Assembly (NCBI GenBank): GCA_945834545.1
Contig: CAMAHO010000057.1
Span: 1 to 11,666, forward strand
Origin: an uncultured Lachnospiraceae bacterium
GTDB lineage: Bacteria; Bacillota; Clostridia; Lachnospirales; Lachnospiraceae
DNA length: 11,666 nucleotides
Direction of reading: 5' to 3'
The translations under genes and the position numbers were made by a program. Below, one piece after another: positions 1 through 5,796 of the stretch. Below the pieces are notes generated by a model that made no database searches, was not told the origin of the DNA, and saw only the letters and a list, made by a program, of their open reading frames with translations. The first letter of the stretch is position 1. Each line of letters starts with the position of its first letter.

Positions 1-20
1 TAACTGGGAGAAAGGGAATG

Positions 21-48
21 ATCCAATTACCATCTAAGATAATTGGAT
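21..48. repeat. 9-bp inverted repeat upstream of the acetyltransferase gene
   Basis: The arms ATCCAATTA (21-29) and TAATTGGAT (40-48) are perfect reverse complements separated by 10 nt. No T-run follows, so this is not an intrinsic terminator. It lies 14 nt before the acetyltransferase start, so it could be an operator or a 5' leader hairpin. A role in regulation is inference from position only. Confidence 0.45.
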
Positions 49-61
49 TATACGTAATAAA

Positions 62-658
62 ATGGATATAGAAAAAGTTACAACAAAAGATGCTAAGCAA
101 CTACTGGAAATCTATGCTCCCTATGTGGAGAATACAGCAGTTTCCTTTGAATATGAGGTGCCCGGAGTACAAGAGTTTGAAAATAGAATAGAAGCTATTT
201 CATCAGAATACCCTTACCTCAAGGCTGCTGATGGGGATGAAATCTGGGGGTATGCCTATGCAGGCCGTTTTAAGGCAAGAAGGGCTTACGACTACTCTGT
301 TGAGACAACGATTTACATCAGACAGGACAAGCGGGGACTGGGAATCGGCAAAGCTCTGTATCGTGTGCTGGAGGCGTCCCTTTTGGATATGGGAATTCTT
401 AATATGAATGCTTGCATTGCCGTGCCCAGAACGAAGGATGAGCATCTGACAAATGACAGTCGTTACTTCCATGAGAAGATGGGCTTTTCACTGGTGGGAA
501 CTTTTCATAATAGTGGGTATAAATTTCACACCTGGTATGATATGATATGGATGGAAAAAATGCTTGGGGAACATAGGGCAGAACCGGATAAGGTGAGGCT
601 TGGAGAGTGGAAAATACCGAGATATTTAGCCAAGTTCGGTGACACTATAGGATTATAG
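62..658 (+). CDS. GNAT-family N-acetyltransferase, phosphinothricin acetyltransferase-like
   Basis: This 198-residue protein is predicted to transfer an acetyl group from acetyl-CoA to the amino group of a small molecule in the cytoplasm. The opening (IYAPYVENTAVSFEYEVP, about residues 17-34) is the hallmark of the PAT/bar-like GNAT subgroup. The acetyl-CoA pyrophosphate loop is R91-G-L-G-I-G96, preceded by the beta strand ending at I86. The C-terminal block GFSLVGTFHNSGYKF (141-155), followed by W158-Y-D160, is also typical and contains H149, which matches the conserved His of the family. Roughly 30 residues beyond the core domain (from about 169) form a tail that is longer than in short PAT proteins. 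The substrate cannot be told: members act on methionine sulfone or sulfoximine, phosphinothricin or other amines. ATG at 62 gives the usual N-terminus but has no clear Shine-Dalgarno site. A purine-rich GGGAG/AAGGG stretch (6-16) lies too far upstream and better serves an out-of-frame ATG at 18. Confidence 0.9.
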   Translation: MDIEKVTTKDAKQLLEIYAPYVENTAVSFEYEVPGVQEFENRIEAISSEYPYLKAADGDEIWGYAYAGRFKARRAYDYSVETTIYIRQDKRGLGIGKALYRVLEASLLDMGILNMNACIAVPRTKDEHLTNDSRYFHEKMGFSLVGTFHNSGYKFHTWYDMIWMEKMLGEHRAEPDKVRLGEWKIPRYLAKFGDTIGL

Positions 659-797
659 TGTTTACGCGCATAAAATCCCAATTGAAATCATTTAAGAGAA
701 AATGAACTCTCATAATACAGAGGGTGAAAAGATAAAAGGGTTAATGCCGAAAGTTTAGGGGTTGAAAGACCTAACTGAATTTCACTAGAAACAGAGA

Positions 798-827
798 TTG
801 AACACCTCATAAGGGATAAACTATAAA
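798..827 (+). promoter_or_regulatory. Candidate sigma-A promoter for the flippase gene
   Basis: TTGAAC (798-803) and TATAAA (822-827) are separated by 18 nt, which would place the transcript start near 834 and give a leader of about 60 nt before the flippase ATG at 895. The rest of the 659-894 gap is A/purine-rich. It holds a weak stem (about 752-774, arms AGTTTAGG and CCTAACT with one bulge) but no recognisable riboswitch or terminator. Confidence 0.45.
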
Positions 828-894
828 ACAAAATGAAAAAGAATCGGAATAAGCCGAAGACGGAAATTCATTTAATTAAGTAGGAATAAATCGC

Positions 895-2565
895 ATGGGA
901 AGCAAAGAAAACAAAAGAGACAATTTCATATTGCAGGCAGGTTTACTGGCAGCAGCAGGTATGATTAGCCGCATTATCGGTCTTTTGTATAGAAGCCCTT
1001 TGAATGCAATCATTGGCGAGAGAGGACTTGGCTTTTATCAGTCGACCTATGAGTATTATACGATTGTGCTGTTGATTTCTTCTTACAGCATTCCGGCGGC
1101 AATTTCTAAGGTGATTGCGGGAAAGCTTGCGGTAAAGGAGTATCGAAATGCACACAGGATTTTCAAGGGAGCGTTGCTGTACACATCGGTGGTCGGATTT
1201 GTGGGAGCGCTGTTTCTCTTCCTTGGAGCGCCGGCCTTGGTGGATAAAGAGGTGGTTCCTGTACTCAGAACCTTTGCACCCACCATCTTTTTCTATGGAT
1301 TTTTGGGTGTCCTTCGCGGGTATTTTCAAGCGCATAAGACCATGGCTCAGACCTCTGTCTCTCAGATACTGGAGCAGATAGTGAATGCTGTGGTCAGCAT
1401 TGGAGCGGCGTGCAGCTTAATTTTTATGACAATGGGTACTTTGGAAGAGCCGGCAGAGCTTACGGGACAGATTGAGCGGGCAAGAAGTGGTGCCATTGGC
1501 AGTGCAATGGGCACAGGTGCCGGTGTAGTGGCAGGGTTACTTTTTATGCTATGGGTGTATCATCTAAACAAAAGGACAATTAAGAGGCGTATTCAACAAG
1601 ACACCCATACCCAGGAGGATTCCTACAGAAGCATATTCAAAACAATCACCTTGGTTGTGACACCGTTTATTTTAAGCACAGCCATTTATGATTTAAGCAA
1701 GCCAATCAATAACTCTCTATATACGAAAATATTACCGGGTATGAAGAATGTGGTTCTTTATGGAGGGCAGGATGTGTACACAAAATGGGGGATTTTTTCG
1801 GGAATTGCCGTGACGGTATCCAATATCCCCATAGCTTTTGCCTCCGCTATGGCCTCCGCTATGATACCTTCCATAGCCCAGCTGGTTTCTGCCGGGGATA
1901 TGAAGCAAGCCAAAGAGAAAATAGCGCAGGCAATCAAGACCACCATGGTGGTATCGATTCCCTGCGCTGCGGGTTTGTTTTCACTGGCAAAACCTATCGT
2001 GTATCTTCTTTTTCCGAGACCGGATGAGGTGATTGATCTTGCAGGAAATCTCCTCATGGCCTTAGCTGTATCTGTTGTGTTATACTCCTTATCCACACTG
2101 GGGAATTCCATCTTGCAAGGGCTGGGCAGAGTAAATGTACCTATGATCAACAGTGCTGTTGCGTTATTGGTTCAGACCATTGCAGCCTTTGCACTGCTAT
2201 GTTTTACCGACCTGGATTTGTATAGTTTAGTGATTGCTAATACCCTGTATGCAGGAATTGTGTGTATTCTAAATCAGTGGGCTGTAAGAAGGACCTGCGG
2301 ATATCGACAGGAATGGTTGAGAACAATCTTGATTCCCATAGCCTCAGCGGCTCTCATGGGAGGCGTAGCTAGGGGCGTCTTTGAAGGTCTTTTGCTCCTG
2401 ATTAAGTCCTCAAGGATTGCAGTCATCTTTGCAATTGTTGTTGCCGTGCCGGTTTATTTTACAGCCTTATTGCTGCTAAGAGGCTTAAACGAGGAAGAAC
2501 TAAGAGCCTTCCCCAAGGGACATTTGTTAGCTAAACTTGCCAAGAAACTAAGGTTGCTACGATAG
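895..2565 (+). CDS. MOP-superfamily flippase (YtgP/SpoVB/MurJ-like polysaccharide biosynthesis protein)
   Basis: This 556-residue, strongly hydrophobic membrane protein should flip a lipid-linked sugar intermediate (lipid II or a related polyprenyl-linked oligosaccharide) across the cytoplasmic membrane. The first helix carries the family signature LLAAAGMISRIIGLLYRSPL (17-36). The motif RGYFQAHKTMAQTSVSQILEQ (starting at R141) matches the RGYFQG...SQ..EQ block of Firmicute YtgP and SpoVB proteins. Hydrophobic stretches run through the whole length, consistent with about 14 helices, and a basic loop (about 225-250) divides the two halves. The length is close to YtgP (about 540). ATG at 895 has a modest AGGA site 9 nt upstream (882-885). 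Whether it acts in vegetative peptidoglycan synthesis (MurJ role), in spore cortex formation (SpoVB role) or in another glycan pathway cannot be decided here, as no glycan genes flank it. Its stop is followed by convergent rqcH. Confidence 0.88.
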   Translation: MGSKENKRDNFILQAGLLAAAGMISRIIGLLYRSPLNAIIGERGLGFYQSTYEYYTIVLLISSYSIPAAISKVIAGKLAVKEYRNAHRIFKGALLYTSVVGFVGALFLFLGAPALVDKEVVPVLRTFAPTIFFYGFLGVLRGYFQAHKTMAQTSVSQILEQIVNAVVSIGAACSLIFMTMGTLEEPAELTGQIERARSGAIGSAMGTGAGVVAGLLFMLWVYHLNKRTIKRRIQQDTHTQEDSYRSIFKTITLVVTPFILSTAIYDLSKPINNSLYTKILPGMKNVVLYGGQDVYTKWGIFSGIAVTVSNIPIAFASAMASAMIPSIAQLVSAGDMKQAKEKIAQAIKTTMVVSIPCAAGLFSLAKPIVYLLFPRPDEVIDLAGNLLMALAVSVVLYSLSTLGNSILQGLGRVNVPMINSAVALLVQTIAAFALLCFTDLDLYSLVIANTLYAGIVCILNQWAVRRTCGYRQEWLRTILIPIASAALMGGVARGVFEGLLLLIKSSRIAVIFAIVVAVPVYFTALLLLRGLNEEELRAFPKGHLLAKLAKKLRLLR

Positions 2566-2735
2566 CAATAAGTGGAACCGAGCCACTGTATAAAAACGAC
2601 CCCTCTTCGGATTGAGTGCCCACCGCGGATTTGTGTGTTTGTATGCAGACCGTGTAATGCTGTCAATCCTTAACGAGTGTGTTTTGCATGTTTACACCCC
2701 GTTACGGTGCGATTCGGGCGAAAGCGGGTTTGCCT
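2566..2735. other. Convergent intergenic region with short repeats, unassigned
   Basis: This 170-nt gap lies between the convergent 3' ends of the flippase and rqcH genes and has no plausible ORF. It contains a perfect 7-bp inverted repeat, GGATTGA (2609-2615) with TCAATCC (2663-2669), and two similar GTGTGTTT stretches (about 2633 and 2678). A weak AGTGG/CCACT stem (about 2572-2588) also follows the flippase stop. None is followed by a T-run, so no intrinsic terminator was found within the gap itself. The texture (GC-rich blocks such as CCCGTTACGG and GCGAAAGCGGG) differs from the flanking genes and may mark a dispersed repeat or remnant. Confidence 0.35.
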
Positions 2736-4481
2736 CTATTTCACTTCCCGAATTCCTGAAATATCGGAATCTATGACCAGGGAATAATTAGTGTAGTATA
2801 TTACGAAGCCGGGCTTTGCACCAGCCGGCTTTTTTACATGCTTTTTTTGAATGTAGTCAATTTCCACCTTTTCCTGTTCACGGCCCTTGGAGTAGTAAGC
2901 AGCCAGACGGCCTGCCTCCTCAAAGGTGCGGTCAGGAAGCTGAGCAGCTCCATCTAGTTTCACCACCACATGGGAGCCGGGCATTCCCTTTGCATGGAAC
3001 CACCAGTCGTTTCCGGTGGCAAATTTGAAGGTCAGCTCATCGTTTTGGAGATTGTTTTTGCCAACATACATGTGAAAGCCATCGCTGCTGATATAATGGA
3101 AGGGTTTGCTGGTTACCCTTTCTTTTTTTGCGTTTCCTTTTCTGCGGATGTAGCCGCTTTGCACTAATTCTTCCTTTATCTGCACCAAATCTTCCTCGCG
3201 AAGGGCGATATCCAGTGAGGTCAGAATGGATTCCAGGTGGACAATCTCGTTTTTGACCTCCTCAGTCAAAGTGCTTAAGGCCTCATAGGTTCTCTTGTAT
3301 TTCTGATATTTGTCAAAATATTTCTTCGCATTTTCCGTGGCACTGAGGGTCTCATCCAGGGGAATGGTTAAAGGTTCGTTGGTGTAATAGTTGATTACCT
3401 GGATGGATTTATCTCCCGGCTTTGCACTGTAGCCGTAGGTGTTTAAAAGTTCTCCGTAGATGCGGTAGGTTTCTCTTTTTTCCGTATCCTTCATCTGCTT
3501 ACATTGCAAATCGTATTTCTTCACATTTCGTTCCAGGGCAGTTTGGACAATTCTGCGCAAATCGGAGGAACGCTGGCGGATTCGGGTGATAGCATTCTTT
3601 TCCGCATAAAAGGCCTCCAGCAGGGAGGACATGGTAGGGAATTCACGTTTCGTTATCTGCCGGGTGTGAAAGATGGAGAGGGGCAGGGCAGCATATTCTA
3701 TAGGCTTCCCCATTTCATAATAGGCTGTGGGATGAAAGGCTCCTTTCTGTATGGCATTCATCTGCGTCTTGAAAATGTGAAAAAGCTTCTCCAAAGCTGC
3801 TTTGTCGCAGGCTTGTACCGAGGTGTCTCCGTCCAAGTCAGCTAAATGGCACAGCTCTTGGGCAAATACCGGAGAAATGCCCATATAGCTTTGGTAGATT
3901 GCCTTGTATAAGGGCATAGCTTTTGTACTAAGACTACCAATGAAATCTTCAAGGTTTTCCTGCAAAGGATTCCTTTTGTCATCTCCCTGAACCATAAAAT
4001 ACTGTCTGCCGGGAAGGACTTCCCTGACACTGCTGACAGAGGAGCTGATATGTTTAATGGCATCCAAAATGACATCATTTTCATCCACAAAAATCAGGTT
4101 GCTGTGCTTTCCCATAAACTCAGCAATCAAATATTTTCGCTTTAGGTCCCCCATTTCGTCCAGGTGTTCCACCTCGATGCGAATGATTCGCTCCAAACCG
4201 GGTTGGGTAATAGAAAGAATTCGACCATTTTGTATGTGCTTTCTAAGCAGCATACAAAAATTAGGGGCTGTCATAGGGCTTTGCTTATTCTCACCCGCCA
4301 GATACAGAATCGGCAGACTTGGATCTGCTGACAGCAACAGTCGAAAACTGCCTTGTGGCGACTTAATCGTCAGAAGCAGCTCATCCTTTTCCGGCTGGGC
4401 TATTTTGGAGATGCGCCCCTGAGATAACAGTGTATTTAGTTCATAAACCATATTTGCAATGGTAATTCCATCAAAAGCCAT
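2736..4481 (-). CDS. rqcH: Rqc2/RqcH-type ribosome quality control protein (NFACT family, formerly fibronectin-binding protein)
   Basis: RqcH binds 50S subunits that still carry a stalled peptidyl-tRNA, recruits tRNA-Ala and adds C-terminal alanine tails that mark the peptide for degradation. The 581-residue protein has the full NFACT layout. NFACT-N starts with MAFDGITIANMVYELN (1-16) and contains FCMLLRKHI (75-83) and EFMGKHSNLIF (121-131). A long helical, charged middle part (about 285-435) probably forms the coiled coil. The C-terminal NFACT-R domain (about 458-570) has NDWWFHAKGMPGSHVVV (491-507). The position matching the functional Asp-Arg pair of Bacillus RqcH (D97-R98, from memory) reads E97-R98 here, within GLERII (95-100). 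On the minus strand the ATG is preceded by AAAGGA with a 7-nt spacer, which fixes the start. It is transcribed divergently from yicC. In B. subtilis the homologue (yloA) lies near yicC (yloC) in the same direction. Confidence 0.95.
   Translation of the reverse strand: MAFDGITIANMVYELNTLLSQGRISKIAQPEKDELLLTIKSPQGSFRLLLSADPSLPILYLAGENKQSPMTAPNFCMLLRKHIQNGRILSITQPGLERIIRIEVEHLDEMGDLKRKYLIAEFMGKHSNLIFVDENDVILDAIKHISSSVSSVREVLPGRQYFMVQGDDKRNPLQENLEDFIGSLSTKAMPLYKAIYQSYMGISPVFAQELCHLADLDGDTSVQACDKAALEKLFHIFKTQMNAIQKGAFHPTAYYEMGKPIEYAALPLSIFHTRQITKREFPTMSSLLEAFYAEKNAITRIRQRSSDLRRIVQTALERNVKKYDLQCKQMKDTEKRETYRIYGELLNTYGYSAKPGDKSIQVINYYTNEPLTIPLDETLSATENAKKYFDKYQKYKRTYEALSTLTEEVKNEIVHLESILTSLDIALREEDLVQIKEELVQSGYIRRKGNAKKERVTSKPFHYISSDGFHMYVGKNNLQNDELTFKFATGNDWWFHAKGMPGSHVVVKLDGAAQLPDRTFEEAGRLAAYYSKGREQEKVEIDYIQKKHVKKPAGAKPGFVIYYTNYSLVIDSDISGIREVK
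2806..2835 (+). terminator. Candidate intrinsic terminator for the flippase transcript, embedded in rqcH
   Basis: Read on the plus strand, AAGCCGG (2806-2812) and CCGGCTT (2825-2831) form a 7-bp GC-rich stem with a 12-nt loop, followed immediately by T-residues to 2835. This is the best terminator-like structure downstream of the flippase stop (about 240 nt away). It lies within the coding 3' end of rqcH, antisense to the codons for KKPAGAKPGF. On the minus strand no T-run follows the stem, so it would act in one direction only. Confidence 0.6.
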
Positions 4482-4575
4482 TTAGAAGTCCTTTCTCTGC
4501 CTATGCAGGGTCCATAGTCATTATCTACCCTGAGCAAATGAAAGCAGGGGAGTTTTTACAAACCGGATATCGTAC

Positions 4576-4604
4576 ACTATATCAGATTTCATACTGTTTG
4601 AAAA
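4576..4604 (-). promoter_or_regulatory. Candidate extended -10 promoter for rqcH
   Basis: On the minus strand the sequence reads TTTTCA (4604-4599), 17 nt, then TATAGT (4581-4576). A TGA just before the hexamer gives an extended -10 (TGATATAGT). The -35 is weak (4 of 6), which the extended -10 could offset. The start point would be near 4569, giving a leader of about 88 nt. That leader contains a 6-bp stem, CAGGGT (4532-4527) with ACCCTG (4511-4506), and then the AAAGGA ribosome site. Confidence 0.5.
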
Positions 4605-4621
4605 GCAGAGAGGAAGAAAAG

Positions 4622-4785
4622 GTAACAGTTCAGCCGCGCCATTCGCAAAGCCGCACCTACGGTGCTTTCTCGCTGCTACGCAGCTAACTTTGCTCATTGA
4701 TTGGCGCTTAGCCCATACCAGGAGTCGCCTCCAAATTTATGCAAGCATAATTTGGAGGCGACTCCTGGTATGGCTGAACTGTTAC
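4622..4785. repeat. Structured palindromic element with terminal inverted repeats (MITE-like)
   Basis: The ends are perfect 14-bp inverted repeats: GTAACAGTTCAGCC (4622-4635) and GGCTGAACTGTTAC (4772-4785). Inside are nested stems GCGCCA/TGGCGC (4636-4641 with 4702-4707) and GCAAAG/CTTTGC (4645-4650 with 4688-4693). Two 5-bp hairpins with TAC loops follow (4653-4665 and 4672-4684), then a very long hairpin at 4713-4773. Nearly every base can pair, giving a branched, cruciform-like fold. A 10-nt direct repeat AAAAGGTAAC occurs at 4617-4626 and 4789-4798, partly overlapping the left end, and could be a target-site duplication. No ORF lies within it. It occupies most of the space between the divergent rqcH and yicC promoters in a 423-bp gene-free region. 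A miniature mobile or dispersed repeat is the most likely reading; a structured RNA is the alternative. Confidence 0.7.
4713..4773. repeat. Near-perfect 30/29-nt hairpin within the structured element
   Basis: The left arm (4713-4742) and right arm (4745-4773) are reverse complements apart from one extra T in the left arm, with only AA between them. No T-run follows in either direction: A-residues follow on the plus side, and the T-rich tract needed for minus-strand termination is absent next to the left arm. It is therefore not a standard intrinsic terminator, although it would be a very stable RNA or DNA hairpin. Confidence 0.85.
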
Positions 4786-4805
4786 AAAAAAAGGTAACTT
4801 ATTTC

Positions 4806-4834
4806 TTGACGCACTAGTTTAAGTAGCCTATAAT
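4806..4834 (+). promoter_or_regulatory. Strong sigma-A promoter of the yicC-gmk-rpoZ operon
   Basis: TTGACG (4806-4811) and a consensus TATAAT (4829-4834) are separated by exactly 17 nt. The start point should fall near 4841, about 64 nt before the yicC start codon. This is the best promoter match in the window and sits 20 nt beyond the structured repeat element, so the operon likely starts here. Confidence 0.85.
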
Positions 4835-4837
4835 AAA

Positions 4838-4904
4838 ATGAAGTATGCGGCTCCATAAAGGATGTTTTGGCATCCTTACTATGAAGTATTCCTTGGAGGG
4901 ACTC
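4838..4904 (+). promoter_or_regulatory. yicC 5' leader with mutually exclusive pairings
   Basis: AAGGATG (4858-4864) pairs perfectly with CATCCTT (4871-4877) around a 6-nt loop. Alternatively, CTCCA (4851-4855) plus AGGA (4859-4862) can pair with TCCTTGGAG (4890-4898), a 9-bp stem with a 3-nt bulge that covers the yicC Shine-Dalgarno GGAGG (4895-4899). The two folds share AGGA and cannot coexist. A 9-nt direct repeat ATGAAGTAT occurs at 4838-4846 and 4881-4889. The pairings are visible; a regulatory switch is inference. Confidence 0.35.
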
Positions 4905-5783
4905 ATGATTAAAAGTATGACCGGCTTTGGCCGATTCGAAGTGACTGAAAACAACCGTAAATTCACCGTGGAAATGAAATCTGTGAATCATCGTTATTTG
5001 GATGTCAACATCAAGATGCCAAAGAAACTGAATTTCTTTGAGAGTGCAATTCGAGGGGAGCTGAAGAATTACATTTCCAGAGGAAAAGTGGACTTGTTTA
5101 TCACTTACGAGGATTATTCCGAAAACACCTCCACCGTTCGCTACAATAAGGAGCTGGCACAGGAGTATTTCCAATATTTACAACAGATTTCAGAGGATTT
5201 TGGCTTGGACAATGATATTCGTGTATCCACCTTGTCCAAGTACCCGGATGTGTTTACCATGGAGGAAAACAATATTGACGAGGACGAGCTGTGGAAGAGC
5301 CTTCAGAAAGCCCTAAGGGGAGCTAGCGAGATGTTTGTCCAGTCCAGAATCCATGAAGGAGAGCAGCTTAAGGAAGATTTGCTGTCCAAGCTGGATGGTA
5401 TGCTTGTTTTGGTGGACTATATTGCAGAGCGCTCGCCTCAGATTGTCAGTGAATATCGACAGAGATTAGAAGACAAGGTAAACGAGCTCTTAGCCGGAAG
5501 TACAATTGACGAAAGCAGGATTCTGACCGAAACGACCATCTTTGCCGATAAAATCTGTGTGGATGAAGAGATTGTCAGATTGAGAAGTCATATTGAAACC
5601 ACCAAGAAGACGCTCCAGGAAGGCGGCAGTATCGGACGCAAGCTGGATTTCATCGCGCAGGAGATGAACAGGGAGGCAAATACTACCCTTTCCAAGGCCA
5701 ACGATTTGGAGATTACCAATCACGCCATTGAGTTAAAAACGGAAATCGAAAAGGTAAGAGAACAGATTCAGAATATTGAGTGA
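4905..5783 (+). CDS. yicC: YicC/YloC family endoribonuclease
   Basis: The 292-residue product is a cytoplasmic RNase of the YicC-like family (YicC N-terminal domain plus DUF1732), implicated in RNA turnover. The N-terminus MIKSMTGFGR (1-10) is the family hallmark, followed by EMKSVNHRYLDVNIKMP (23-39). The C-terminal DUF1732 part includes EEIVRLRSHI (221-230) and GRKLDFIAQEMNREANTTLS (244-263), ending in KANDLEI (264-270) and a helical tail. The length is normal for the family (about 290). The start at 4905 is chosen because GGAGG lies 5 nt upstream and homologues begin at this Met. An in-frame ATG at 4845 would add 20 residues not seen in the family. Its TGA stop (5781-5783) overlaps the Shine-Dalgarno of gmk. 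It is the first gene of the operon driven from the 4806 promoter. Confidence 0.95.
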   Translation: MIKSMTGFGRFEVTENNRKFTVEMKSVNHRYLDVNIKMPKKLNFFESAIRGELKNYISRGKVDLFITYEDYSENTSTVRYNKELAQEYFQYLQQISEDFGLDNDIRVSTLSKYPDVFTMEENNIDEDELWKSLQKALRGASEMFVQSRIHEGEQLKEDLLSKLDGMLVLVDYIAERSPQIVSEYRQRLEDKVNELLAGSTIDESRILTETTIFADKICVDEEIVRLRSHIETTKKTLQEGGSIGRKLDFIAQEMNREANTTLSKANDLEITNHAIELKTEIEKVREQIQNIE

Positions 5784-5796
5784 GGGGAATCAAAGG

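Noticed and set aside
833..883. Sixteen-codon ORF (MKKNRNKPKTEIHLIK) before the flippase gene
   Set aside because: It has no ribosome site, is very short, and its start lies at the predicted transcript start; it looks like chance.
1758..2150. 130-codon minus-strand ORF inside the flippase gene
   Set aside because: It is antisense to a well-supported membrane protein, with low-complexity content mirroring the flippase codons.
2617..2630. T-box-like sequence (CCCACCGCGG resembling part of AGGGTGGNACCGCG)
   Set aside because: The AGGGTGG half is absent, there is no following terminator, and it lies between convergent 3' ends, not upstream of an amino-acid gene.
3504..3845. 113-codon plus-strand ORF inside rqcH
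   Set aside because: It is antisense to a clearly conserved protein and has no ribosome site or recognisable domain; it is a shadow frame.
4636..4712. CRISPR-like or tandem repeat reading of the short hairpins
   Set aside because: There are only two small dissimilar hairpins with a shared TAC loop; there is no repeated unit with regular spacing.
4713..4773. Long hairpin as a simple rho-independent terminator
   Set aside because: A-residues, not T-residues, follow on the plus strand, and no T-run adjoins the other arm for the minus strand.
4782..5174. 130-codon minus-strand ORF across the yicC start
   Set aside because: It covers the strong yicC promoter and conserved yicC N-terminus on the other strand and has no family features.
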